Shown here piece by piece: positions 1 to 7,117 of a DNA stretch of 13,265 bases. The stretch comes from Aquirufa sp. (GTDB lineage: Bacteria; Bacteroidota; Bacteroidia; Cytophagales; Spirosomataceae), in contig JAURHT010000049.1 of assembly GCA_030833145.1 (NCBI GenBank), forward strand, positions 1 through 13,265, in the 5' to 3' direction. Position 1 is the stretch's first letter. Each line of letters opens with the position of its first letter. Position numbers and translations under genes: made by a program. Below the pieces are notes generated by a model. The model saw only the letters and a list, made by a program, of their open reading frames with translations. It was not told the origin of the DNA and did not search any database.

Positions 1-279
1 GCTGGTCAAGATGCGAACGTAAGTTCTGGATCAACTCGTTTCATTACGAAATCAGATTTCTTAACGTTGAACAACGTTCAAATCGGTTACAAGGTTCCTA
101 GTAAATTCTTCCAAAACAGCCCAATTTCAGGTGTTTACCTTTGGGTGTCTGGAGATAACTTATTCTTAGCTTCTGCAAGAGCTGGTTTCAACCCAAGCTC
201 AGCTGAAACAGGAGGATCTGATACCTACCGTTATTCTCCATTGTCTACATTGACAGCTGGTTTACGCGTTAAGTTTTAA
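1..279 (+). CDS. SusC/RagA-type TonB-dependent outer-membrane transporter, C-terminal fragment
   Basis: The frame is open from base 1 and ends with TAA at 277-279, so only the last 92 residues are present; the rest lies left of the window. The fragment has the alternating pattern of the last strands of a TonB-dependent beta-barrel: a FLTLNNVQIGYKVP segment, then LWVSGDNLFL, a loop NPSSAETGGSD, and the closing strand LTAGLRVKF ending in Phe, as is usual for outer-membrane barrels. Loops containing 'TGG(S)D...Y.YSP....' just before the last strand are typical of SusC. The SusD gene follows after 21 bases, which is the standard susCD arrangement and confirms the assignment. With SusD it would form the transport complex that imports an oligomeric nutrient using TonB energy; the substrate cannot be read from this fragment. 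Codon choice is strongly biased, as in susD. Confidence 0.93.
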   Translation, partial: AGQDANVSSGSTRFITKSDFLTLNNVQIGYKVPSKFFQNSPISGVYLWVSGDNLFLASARAGFNPSSAETGGSDTYRYSPLSTLTAGLRVKF

Positions 280-300
280 TTTTTTAAACGAAATAGAAAG

Positions 301-1755
301 ATGAAAACAGTATATAAATTTTTATTTGCGGCTGTCCTAATGGGAACAGTTAGTTGTAAAGAAGAATTTTTACAGACGGAACCTACCGAATTGATTTCAG
401 CGAATCAAATCGCGGAAGCGTCTGCTTTAAATCCGGGTTTACAATCTGCGAACGTAGCAGGTATTTATGCAACGATGTATGGCGCGGGTACGGGCGGTAC
501 AACAGGACACGATGACTTTGGACACAAAGCATATGATGTTTACGGAGATTTACTTTCTGGAGATATGGCTTTGACTTCCGTTATTTACGGCTGGTTCAGA
601 ACAATCACAGAATTCCAAACAACGGTAGATTATACACAACAAGATAATTACCAAGTATGGCGTTTCTACTACCGCCTTATCTTTGCTGCTAACACAGTAA
701 TCGATGGTTTAGGTGGTAGCGATGCGATCCCTGCAACAGCAGCTGGTCGTTGGTACATGGGTCAAGCGAAGGCGATGCGTGCATTCTCGTATTTCTACTT
801 AGCACAGTATTTCCAAAACGAATACAACCCATCTGAGAAGATTTTACCATTGTACAAAAACACAGTAGATCCTAACTTGCCTAAGAGCTCAGCAGCGGAT
901 GTATATGCGTTAATGGTGAAAGATTTAACAGACGCACAATCTTTATTGTCTGACTTCTCTCGTGCAAACAAATCAGAAGTAAATGCTGCCGTAGCGAAAG
1001 GTATGTTAGCGTATGTTCACGGTGCGATGGGTAACAACGCAGCGATGAAAACAGTTACAGCTGATGTAATTGCGACTGGTGGTTTCAAAATCATGACAGC
1101 TGCTGAGGTAACTGGAGGATTTAATAACTTATCCACTAGCCAATGGATGTGGGGTGTAGACATCACAGTAGATTCTAAGTTAAACTTGATCTCTTGGTGG
1201 GGCCAAATGGACCTTTACACTTACTCATACGCTTGGGCGGGTGATATCAAAGGTATGGATAAAGCGCTTTATGATGCAATCCCAGCTGATGACATCAGAA
1301 AGACACAATTCTCTGCTGCGAATAAGTTAGCTCCTATCGGTAAGTTCTATCACCCGAACAAAGTAATCGGTGGTCAAAGAACAATCGACGCGGATTATAT
1401 CTACATGCGTGTGGAAGAAATGTACTTGTTAAATGCAGAAGCTTGTGCTAAAACAGGTGACGAAGCAGGTGCAAGAAAATCTTTGAAAGCGATTGTATCT
1501 CTACGTGTTCCTGACGCCTCTTACATCGATGCGTTAACAGGAAAAGCGTTACAAGATGAGATTTACTTCCAAACTCGTGTTGAGCTTTGGGGTGAAGGAA
1601 AGTCGTACTTATCATTGAAGCGTAACAAGGGAACTACAAACCGTGGATCAAACCACTTGAAGTTTGTAGGTACTCCAGTTCCGTACAACGATACACGTTT
1701 AACTTTCAAGATTCCAATCGAAGAAGTTCAAAACAACCCGAACTTGAATAAGTAA
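301..1755 (+). CDS. SusD/RagB family nutrient-binding outer-membrane lipoprotein
   Basis: This is a 484-residue surface lipoprotein that caps the SusC barrel and captures the substrate. The N-terminus is a lipoprotein signal peptide ending at Cys19, followed by KEE, which resembles the acidic export signal that sends Bacteroidota lipoproteins to the cell surface. SusD landmarks are present: the TPR-like helix GQAKAMRAFSYFYLAQYF (about 154-171), the segment YMRVEEMYLLNAEACAKTG (368-386), and IYFQTRVELWGEG (421-433). The N-terminal SusD-like part covers roughly 20-215 and the RagB/SusD C-terminal part roughly 290-484. It starts 21 bases after the susC stop, so the two are cotranscribed, and it is followed at once by a strong terminator. 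No glycoside hydrolase, peptidase or regulator follows in the operon, so the substrate is unknown. Heavy use of CGT, AAC, TTC and GGT codons suggests high expression. Confidence 0.96.
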   Translation: MKTVYKFLFAAVLMGTVSCKEEFLQTEPTELISANQIAEASALNPGLQSANVAGIYATMYGAGTGGTTGHDDFGHKAYDVYGDLLSGDMALTSVIYGWFRTITEFQTTVDYTQQDNYQVWRFYYRLIFAANTVIDGLGGSDAIPATAAGRWYMGQAKAMRAFSYFYLAQYFQNEYNPSEKILPLYKNTVDPNLPKSSAADVYALMVKDLTDAQSLLSDFSRANKSEVNAAVAKGMLAYVHGAMGNNAAMKTVTADVIATGGFKIMTAAEVTGGFNNLSTSQWMWGVDITVDSKLNLISWWGQMDLYTYSYAWAGDIKGMDKALYDAIPADDIRKTQFSAANKLAPIGKFYHPNKVIGGQRTIDADYIYMRVEEMYLLNAEACAKTGDEAGARKSLKAIVSLRVPDASYIDALTGKALQDEIYFQTRVELWGEGKSYLSLKRNKGTTNRGSNHLKFVGTPVPYNDTRLTFKIPIEEVQNNPNLNK

Positions 1756-1768
1756 TCAGGTTTAAACT

Positions 1769-1803
1769 AAAAAGCCGCTCCTTTACGGGAGCGGCTTTTT
1801 TTT
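1769..1803 (+). terminator. Intrinsic terminator of the susCD operon
   Basis: An 8-bp GC-rich stem (GCCGCTCC at 1774-1781 pairing with GGAGCGGC at 1788-1795) has a six-base loop, an A-run before it and eight T after it (1796-1803). It lies 14 bases after the susD stop. The A-run makes it potentially functional in both directions, but no leftward gene ends here. Confidence 0.93.
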
Positions 1804-1809
1804 ACGATT

Positions 1810-2280
1810 ATGAAAAAGAAATGGATTTTTAGTCTGATTGGTTTCGTATTAACTACTGCCATGATGCAGTGGCAAGGTGCCAGCTTAAAAAATGCTGCCG
1901 CTCCTGGCGGGATTTTAGCGCTCGAATTTGCCCGAAATAGTGAAAGTTTACACGTCTTGCTTATGTCCTGGAAATCGAGCGATGTATGGACAAATATCCT
2001 GCTCGACTTCATCTATATACCTGCCTATACTTTCTTCTTTGTGGCTTCACTTAGACTGGCAAAGGCCGCAAACTATACGATTGTCATGGCGTCGCTTGCG
2101 GCCCAATTCGACCTTGCTGAAAATAGCCTAATGATGTTATCGCTAGCGGGCCATTATTCCTCTATTTCCTTACAAGCAACAGCTCTTTTAGCAGGCCTCA
2201 AATTCTTTTGCCTAGGCTATTGCGCGGCCGTAATCATTGCCAAACTTCTTATTTCAACTTGGTCGTATCTACGCGGCTAG
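1810..2280 (+). CDS. Small four-helix integral membrane protein of unknown function
   Basis: This 156-residue protein is hydrophobic throughout, with predicted membrane segments at about 5-22, 62-82, 88-112 and 121-148. It carries an 'APGGILALEFA' segment after the first helix, a helix 2 with an embedded acid (LLDFIYIPAY, Asp66), and 'FDLAENSLMM' (Asp101, Glu103, Asn104) in helix 3. I recognise this pattern of buried acidic residues from an uncharacterised family of bacterial four-helix membrane proteins, but no function is known to me. The ATG lies only 6 bases after the T-run of the susCD terminator and I see no ribosome binding site or convincing -7 element, so transcription may come from read-through. 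Its last 32 bases overlap the convergent peptidase gene. Confidence 0.72.
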   Translation: MKKKWIFSLIGFVLTTAMMQWQGASLKNAAAPGGILALEFARNSESLHVLLMSWKSSDVWTNILLDFIYIPAYTFFFVASLRLAKAANYTIVMASLAAQFDLAENSLMMLSLAGHYSSISLQATALLAGLKFFCLGYCAAVIIAKLLISTWSYLRG

Positions 2281-3514
2281 GTGTATCTTGTCCTGAAATA
2301 ATGCTGGTCGCGCTCTTCGCGATGGCCTTAATGATTTCGGTCATATTGTCTAGGTCCAAAGTTTGTACCTCATCACTTGCCTTGTGGTAATTAGGTTCGC
2401 TGTCCATTTTAGACGTAGAAATCGTATGCGCAGGAACGCCTAGTTCTGCTAGCGTGGCATTGTCTGAGCGGTAGAACAAATTTTGGTCTAGGTATGGATC
2501 AGGATAAAACGTGAAGGGAGAACCCACTAAATTCTTCTTCAAAATTTCACCCATCGAAGACTTCTCATAACCCGTAATGTAGGCACTGTTTTTGCCCCAT
2601 TTACTTTCTGTCCCGATCATCTCCAAGTTAAACATCGCCATCACTTGATCGGGGTTAAATTGCTTCGAGAAATAGACGCTACCGTGTCCTCCACTTTCCT
2701 CTGCCGTGAAGGCCGCAAAGATCAAGGTGCGTGCGTTGTCGCGCTTTTTAGCGTAGTATTTAGCGAGCATCATCACCGCTGTAGTTCCTGCGGCATCGTC
2801 ATTTGCACCATTGTAGATGGAATCACCAGCTACTGGTTTGCCTATGCCTAAATGGTCATAGTGGCCAGAGAAAATGACGTATTCGTTCGGACGGCTTTTG
2901 CCGGGTAGGATGCCTACGACATTTGATAGTTGTAGTTTCTCCACTTGCTGCGTCGCGTTCACTTTAAACTTCGCAGGAATGGTATTCGCAACCACGAAAA
3001 TAATCGTGGATTGATTTTCTCTCAGCGGACCTCTGCCGGAAAGGCGCGGGATGTATTTTGCAAAGCTCTCATGCAAGAAGGCGATCGTTGGTTTTTTTGC
3101 GCTCATAATGCGGTAGGCATTTTGGCCAAAATTCTCTCCTTCCTTAATGCTCACCACATCAAAACCCGATTTCTCGTCAATCTGAATGTTTGCTTCTTTG
3201 GAAATAATGGCGACCTGTTTAGACTCTAAGATTTGTTCATTTAGACCACCGGAAACCGAAATCACCTTCGATTGATACATCGGAAAACTCTGCAAATAAG
3301 AGCCATTCGTCTTCTGCAAACCTGCTTTCTCGAATTCAGCTGAGATGAAATTCGCCGCCTTTTCGATACCTGGCGTGAACGGTTTTCTGCCTGCCAGCTC
3401 GTCAGAAGCTAAATAAGTTTCAATGCGCTCGGTTTCTGAGCGTGTAATGATTTTGTCAATTTTCTGCGCTTGAGCCAATAATGGCAGCGCTAAGAGTAAG
3501 AAGATTTTTTTCAT
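2249..3514 (-). CDS. Secreted M28 family zinc aminopeptidase
   Basis: The 421-residue protein has a signal peptide (cut near Ala16, after LLAQA) and no lipobox, so it is exported. The catalytic domain occupies roughly 185-400, with the two-zinc residues of M28 in order: His218 in GHYDH, Asp239/Asp240 in NGANDDAAGT, the catalytic pair Glu272-Glu273 in TAEESGG, Glu298 in NLEMIG, and His377 in NYHKASDE. The fourth ligand is Glu where classical M28 aminopeptidases have Asp; this is a conservative variant. Residues about 90-200 before the catalytic core are compatible with an inserted PA-like domain. It would trim N-terminal residues from peptides in the periplasm or outside the cell. It lies 35 bases downstream of the cytochrome peroxidase gene on the same strand and is probably cotranscribed. 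Its 3' end overlaps the rightward membrane protein gene by 32 bases with no terminator between them. Confidence 0.94.
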   Translation of the reverse strand: MKKIFLLLALPLLAQAQKIDKIITRSETERIETYLASDELAGRKPFTPGIEKAANFISAEFEKAGLQKTNGSYLQSFPMYQSKVISVSGGLNEQILESKQVAIISKEANIQIDEKSGFDVVSIKEGENFGQNAYRIMSAKKPTIAFLHESFAKYIPRLSGRGPLRENQSTIIFVVANTIPAKFKVNATQQVEKLQLSNVVGILPGKSRPNEYVIFSGHYDHLGIGKPVAGDSIYNGANDDAAGTTAVMMLAKYYAKKRDNARTLIFAAFTAEESGGHGSVYFSKQFNPDQVMAMFNLEMIGTESKWGKNSAYITGYEKSSMGEILKKNLVGSPFTFYPDPYLDQNLFYRSDNATLAELGVPAHTISTSKMDSEPNYHKASDEVQTLDLDNMTEIIKAIAKSATSIISGQDTPSRVDTTKLK

Positions 3515-3549
3515 CGGAAGAATTTATTCCGACAATATTACACAATTAT

Positions 3550-4716
3550 CTACAGAAATGGATTCCCCCATTTCTTATTCGTATAGACATCCTTTCCGGT
3601 CAAGGTGCGCAAAAATGCGACCATGGAATTAATCTCGTCAGGAGTCATTTGGAGGTTTTGGCCGATATTATTCGGCTTCAAACGTGCATCTAAATTGGTG
3701 TTACGCGGGTTAGCCGCAATGGAATTATAATGGTTCAAGACCTGGCGAATCGTAGCAGAAGCAGCCGTATGCATAAAGGGGGTGTTTGCGACTCCAGCTG
3801 CATTTAAGATGTCACGTAAAGAAGGAGAACGCGTGTTATCCAGATCCGTTTGATTGCTTCCGATCACACCGATAAAACCATTATTGCGTGTATTCGGATC
3901 AATGTCAAACTCCGGGGCTTGGTGACAACCTTGGCAACCAAAACCTCCGCCAATGCGTTCACTTGCGGCATTAAAGATAGGTGGATTGATAAACAAGGCC
4001 TTCCCGGCATTCTCCTGAGCAGTGAAATTAGGGAAAGGGGCACCATCATTTCCTACTTGTGCGCGGCCTATATCGTATTTCGAGTCGAAGGATTGAATGC
4101 TGCGAATAAATTGGGCCAAAGCCGTTTGCATCCGTGCCTCCGTTATGGTTGCATCGCCATAAGCGAGCTTGAATAGTTCCTTGTAATAGCCAATTCCGTT
4201 CAGTTTTGTGATGAGAGAAGTGATGGTGCCGCGGCCGGTTTGGCCACTAAAACCCATCTCTAAATGATCTACAATAGGCATCGTCGTCTGTGCCTCTAAA
4301 CTGGCTGCCCTTTCATTCCAGAAAAACTTCGCCTCTACCGCATAACGCGTATTAATCAAGCGCATCGAATGTCGAATCGTCCGCCCATTTTCAACGCCTA
4401 AACTAGAAATAGCCGTATCCCCAAAGGCAAATTCCTGCTTATGGCAGCTCGCACAAGCAATCGTATTATTCGTACTCAGATTCTTGTCGTAAAATAACAC
4501 GCGACCTAGCGTCGCCGCCTTATCCGTAATCGCATTCGCACCCGTATTATCCTTATTCACATAGGCCGGCTTGCCTTGTGCGGCATAATTTTCAAGCGCC
4601 GAAGGATTGATGGAAAGGGCTTTTTGGATTTCTGTATACGGATCCGAGGTAACCGTATCTAGTGAATCCTTGCAGCTGAATAATAAAATCGATAGAACAA
4701 GAGTATATAAACGCAT
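3550..4716 (-). CDS. Di-heme cytochrome c peroxidase (CcpA/MauG family) lipoprotein
   Basis: The 388-residue protein has two c-type heme sites, CASCH at residues 88-92 and CQGCH at 261-265, spaced as in bacterial di-heme cytochrome c peroxidases. Further family marks are Trp133 in FFWNERAASLEAQ, and TPFMHT, where Met315 is the probable axial ligand of the C-terminal high-potential heme. The family reduces hydrogen peroxide with electrons from small cytochromes or, in the MauG branch, oxidises other targets; the sequence alone does not separate these. The N-terminus is a lipoprotein signal with Cys15 followed by KDS, so it is anchored in a membrane, perhaps facing outside. The ATG at 4716 is the only sensible start for the lipoprotein signal. 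A partial -7 match, TACATTTA, lies at 4741-4748 on the coding strand. The M28 peptidase gene follows after 35 bases. Confidence 0.95.
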   Translation of the reverse strand: MRLYTLVLSILLFSCKDSLDTVTSDPYTEIQKALSINPSALENYAAQGKPAYVNKDNTGANAITDKAATLGRVLFYDKNLSTNNTIACASCHKQEFAFGDTAISSLGVENGRTIRHSMRLINTRYAVEAKFFWNERAASLEAQTTMPIVDHLEMGFSGQTGRGTITSLITKLNGIGYYKELFKLAYGDATITEARMQTALAQFIRSIQSFDSKYDIGRAQVGNDGAPFPNFTAQENAGKALFINPPIFNAASERIGGGFGCQGCHQAPEFDIDPNTRNNGFIGVIGSNQTDLDNTRSPSLRDILNAAGVANTPFMHTAASATIRQVLNHYNSIAANPRNTNLDARLKPNNIGQNLQMTPDEINSMVAFLRTLTGKDVYTNKKWGNPFL

Positions 4717-4810
4717 AGGTTGATTTTTTTCTGCTAAACGTAAATGTAGAAAAATAGTATGCCTTAAACCGGTCTAGTAGACGTTTCGTAACATCTTGGC
4801 GATGAATAGC

Positions 4811-5881
4811 CTAAGGTTGATTAATGTCAAAGTCCAAAGGAAGTAAGTCTGCCATCCCTATTTTGCTCATTTCTCCCCTCATCTCAATTGAATAGGGATA
4901 ATCCCCGTTGCGCGTTAGTTGAACGGGGCCTTTAGGGATAAGAATGGTATACGGATAGGGAGCATCTATAAAGATAGGTCTCGAAACCCGTTTTCTGTTG
5001 AAAACAACTTCCATCGGAATTTTCCAGTCCATCGTGATCAGACCTTCAGTCGATATGGCCCCTATTAGATCGACTGCTTTAAAGGAGATGTGTCGCTCGT
5101 TATTGGGGTCAAAAAACAAGCCCCTCCGCAAGTTATTCAAGTATTCCGGTTTCAATAAATAGGCATTAAACCCCTCTTCTTCCAAGCGGTTGTCCACCAA
5201 GGACTTTAAAAAGTGCTTGATAGAGCCTTCATATGCCTCCATGCGGTTGCGCTTCCATCTGCGCTCCTGACGTGCATCTTCTGGCACTAAGAACTGAAAA
5301 CTAGCCAGACCCTTAAAGGAAGTTAGGCTATTCGTTTTCTCAAAATTGTACATAAAATAGGTAATCTTATAGCCCAACGTCTTGTTTACGATTTCTAATG
5401 GCTGCGAAGCCTCTGCTAAAAAGGCCCCCTCCTTCTCTGTAAAATCAACTACTTCCCTATTCGTGATGTAGACCTCCTTTCGGTTGTAACTTTCACCGAT
5501 GAAGCCCCTTTCAAAAATCCTAAATTGCTTTTCCCAAGTCTTATCTTGCGAACCCACAACTCGTACTTCCGCAAGCGTTTTATTGTCTTCTTCCAGTGCG
5601 AAATGATAAACGCTCGCCTTGCCAGGTACTTCGATAAAGACCATTTTAGGCACATAACCGACCATCGAAGCTACCAATCGATGTCTTCCAGGCGGAATAT
5701 TCTTCAGGACATAATGCCCGTTCGCCTCCGTCTGAGTGCCTATCGTGGTGCCTTCAAGGAACACACTAGCTCCCGGAATGGAAACGTTTCCTTTCTCTAC
5801 CACAGATCCAGTTAACTGATATTTTTGCTGTGCGAAGACGAAAAAGGGGGCAAGAAGCAAGGTGAATAGAAGGCGCATCAT
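4811..5881 (-). CDS. Exported protein with carboxypeptidase-like regulatory domain
   Basis: This 356-residue protein starts with a signal peptide (cut near FAQQ, residues 17-18). Residues 22-108 form a carboxypeptidase-D regulatory-like beta-sandwich (LTGSVVEKG...IPGASVFLEGTTIGTQTEANGHY...PPGRHRL...GY), the module often found at the front of SusC proteins. Here no plug or barrel follows. Instead there is a beta-rich region of about 240 residues with motifs I recognise from a widespread uncharacterised Bacteroidota family: FIGESYNRKEVYITN (127-141), PLEIVNKTLGYKITYFMYNFE (161-181) and AYEGSIKHFLKSL...EEEGF (216-238). It is probably periplasmic or outer-membrane associated; the function is unknown. 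Two consecutive ATG codons open the gene (5881, 5878). Its start is 36 bases from the divergent M23-fold gene. No terminator separates it from the downstream peroxidase gene, so partial cotranscription is possible. Confidence 0.85.
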   Translation of the reverse strand: MMRLLFTLLLAPFFVFAQQKYQLTGSVVEKGNVSIPGASVFLEGTTIGTQTEANGHYVLKNIPPGRHRLVASMVGYVPKMVFIEVPGKASVYHFALEEDNKTLAEVRVVGSQDKTWEKQFRIFERGFIGESYNRKEVYITNREVVDFTEKEGAFLAEASQPLEIVNKTLGYKITYFMYNFEKTNSLTSFKGLASFQFLVPEDARQERRWKRNRMEAYEGSIKHFLKSLVDNRLEEEGFNAYLLKPEYLNNLRRGLFFDPNNERHISFKAVDLIGAISTEGLITMDWKIPMEVVFNRKRVSRPIFIDAPYPYTILIPKGPVQLTRNGDYPYSIEMRGEMSKIGMADLLPLDFDINQP

Positions 5882-5882
5882 T

Positions 5883-5890
5883 TATCTTTG
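5883..5890 (+). promoter_or_regulatory. Candidate -7 promoter element for the M23-fold gene
   Basis: TATCTTTG matches the Bacteroidota -7 consensus TAnnTTTG exactly and lies 27 bases before the ATG at 5918. No TTG is visible at the -33 position. It overlaps the 5' end zone of the divergent gene, and it argues against the TTG at 5888 being the translation start. Confidence 0.4.
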
Positions 5891-5917
5891 ACTAAATTTA
5901 AGCAAATAAATTCAAGA

Positions 5918-6535
5918 ATGATTAACCGCCTATTTTACGAGCCATTAACGCCTGAAAACAGTATCACGCTGGATCTAAGCGCGAAGAATAAAGAGCTAAA
6001 ACGCCGTATTTATTCGAAAATCGACGCTTTTTGTGCGTATATGGAAGAAAAATTAGGGGCCAAATACGGTGTAGGCGGCTACCTCGAACACCGCATCATC
6101 TACGAAGCACACGAGAATTTTGCGACGAACGCAGACGATTTCAGGAACATTCACTTAGGAGTTGATCTTTGGGCACCGGCGGGAACACCCGTTTTTGCGC
6201 CGCTAGCAGGATTCGTTCATAGCTATCAGGTTAATCGCGGCTCCGGAAATTATGGCCCCACCATTATTCTCTACCACCCAGCAGAAAACATCTACAGTTT
6301 ATACGGACATCTAGGAATGGAAGATATGGCCGAAATAGATGAGGGAATGCCCGTGGCCGCGGGAGATCTGCTTTGCCACCTAGGCAACTCGGACGAAAAT
6401 GGCGGCTGGCCTCCACACCTGCATTTTCAACTCATCCGCGACCTGCAAGGATATCGTGGCGATTATCCAGGTGTGTGTTCTAAGCGGGATGTAGCGTTTT
6501 ATGCGGAAAATTGCCCGGATCCGGCTACTTTTTAG
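5918..6535 (+). CDS. Stand-alone M23-fold (LytM/peptidase M23) protein without signal peptide
   Basis: With the ATG at 5918 the protein has 205 residues. An in-frame TTG at 5888 would add ten residues but sits inside a promoter-like element, so I prefer the ATG. The M23 zinc site is complete: His79 and Asp83 in HLGVDLWAP, His131 in YSLYGHLG, and His167/His169 in PPHLHFQL. There is no signal peptide or membrane segment, so it is predicted to be cytoplasmic, unlike cell-wall M23 endopeptidases. The sequence HLGVDLWAPAGTPV...NYGPTIILYH...NGGWPPHLHFQ...GDYPGV closely resembles the M23 domain that, in some proteobacterial proteins, is fused between an APH-like kinase domain and a class III aminotransferase. 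This is from memory. The function is unknown; a role in small-molecule or amino-sugar metabolism is as likely as peptidoglycan cleavage. It converges on the LuxR-type gene, with 9 bases between the stops. Confidence 0.85.
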   Translation: MINRLFYEPLTPENSITLDLSAKNKELKRRIYSKIDAFCAYMEEKLGAKYGVGGYLEHRIIYEAHENFATNADDFRNIHLGVDLWAPAGTPVFAPLAGFVHSYQVNRGSGNYGPTIILYHPAENIYSLYGHLGMEDMAEIDEGMPVAAGDLLCHLGNSDENGGWPPHLHFQLIRDLQGYRGDYPGVCSKRDVAFYAENCPDPATF

Positions 6536-6544
6536 CGCCCTTCT

Positions 6545-6790
6545 TCAATTATGTGACATTTTTGAAAACAAGAATTTTGCGAAATCGGTCTTCCCTTTTA
6601 GTCCTAGTTTTTTAAATAGATTCCTTCGATGACATTTGACCGTTGAAACCTCGATTTGTAATTGATCTGCAATCTCTTTATTTGTGAGGCAATCTTTGGC
6701 CAGATTGATAATCCGAATTTCTCTACTCGTAAGATGTGCGGTGGGTATCTTCTCTTCCATAATAAATTCATGTTTAACACCTTCTAACAT
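6545..6790 (-). CDS. Short LuxR-type helix-turn-helix protein
   Basis: The C-terminal 60 residues form a complete LuxR/GerE DNA-binding domain: HLTSREIRIINLAKDCLTN opens it, KEIADQL and VSTVKCHRRNLFKKLGLK follow, the last being the recognition helix. The ATG at 6790 gives 81 residues; an ATG at 6760 gives 71 and still contains the whole HTH. The frame is open up to 6913 without another ATG, and crosses a run of eleven C on the coding strand that would encode five prolines; that stretch looks non-coding, so I did not include it. Full-length relatives normally carry a receiver or PAS domain before the HTH, and none is present here. The protein is either a minimal DNA-binding regulator or the surviving end of a larger one. 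It is the last gene of the AT-rich leftward cluster, 91 bases after the small membrane protein gene. Confidence 0.65.
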   Translation of the reverse strand: MLEGVKHEFIMEEKIPTAHLTSREIRIINLAKDCLTNKEIADQLQIEVSTVKCHRRNLFKKLGLKGKTDFAKFLFSKMSHN

Positions 6791-6832
6791 AAGTGGTGCG
6801 GTTGAATCATTCGTAACCCGAATGATAAAAAA

Positions 6833-6839
6833 CAAAATA
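6833..6839 (-). promoter_or_regulatory. Weak -7-like element upstream of the LuxR-type gene
   Basis: On the coding strand TATTTTG resembles TAnnTTTG with one base missing. It lies 42 bases before the ATG at 6790. The eleven-base C tract lies 18 bases upstream, where the -33/-7 spacer would be. No -33 TTG is visible. Confidence 0.25.
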
Positions 6840-6857
6840 TTAAGGGTAGAACAGGGC

Positions 6858-6868
6858 GGGGGGGGGGG
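6858..6868. repeat. Poly-G/poly-C homopolymer tract of 11 bases
   Basis: Eleven consecutive G on the given strand (C on the strand of the adjacent genes), preceded by GGGC and followed by AG. It sits between the stop of the small membrane protein gene (6882) and the probable start of the LuxR-type gene (6790). It stands out in an AT-rich stretch. Tracts of this length slip during replication, so a regulatory, phase-variable role is possible; a sequencing length error is also possible. Confidence 0.9.
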
Positions 6869-6881
6869 AGAAATCGTAGAT

Positions 6882-7115
6882 TTAAGTCTTAATTTCAAAA
6901 TCTTTTGGGGAATTTAAAAAAGCAAAGTACACAATTAGACCACCAATTGGAATAAACAAAACTAGAATTATCGATATAGTTTTTTTGTAATTGGAATATG
7001 ATTTCTCCAGAATAATTTGCCTAAGAACTTTTATCAAAAATAGAAAATAAGCAATGAAAATTCCTACAACCGTGATTCTGAATAACAGTGAGTTAATGGG
7101 AGATATAAGGTTCAT
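6882..7115 (-). CDS. Two-helix small membrane protein, PLDc_N-like
   Basis: The ATG at 7115 gives 77 residues. The frame stays open upstream to 7160, but this ATG lies two bases after the stop codon of the preceding lipoprotein gene (TAG CT ATG), which indicates translational coupling. There are two hydrophobic segments, about 10-29 and 45-66. The second, ISIILVLFIPIGGLIVYF, resembles the short PLDc_N membrane module known from cardiolipin synthase N-termini and from free-standing small proteins. That likeness is limited to the 'P.GG..Y' pattern, so the assignment is tentative. The C-terminus is short and charged (NSPKDFEIKT). It is cotranscribed with the lipoprotein gene before it. No function can be stated. 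Confidence 0.7.
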   Translation of the reverse strand: MNLISPINSLLFRITVVGIFIAYFLFLIKVLRQIILEKSYSNYKKTISIILVLFIPIGGLIVYFAFLNSPKDFEIKT

Positions 7116-7117
7116 AG

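Noticed and set aside
5888..5917. Upstream TTG start for the M23-fold gene
   Set aside because: The TTG is part of a perfect -7 promoter match (5883-5890) and an ATG follows at 5918.
6791..6898. N-terminal extension of the LuxR-type protein starting at TTG 6898
   Set aside because: It has no ATG, overlaps the preceding gene, and translates the C tract into a proline run; the extension looks non-coding.
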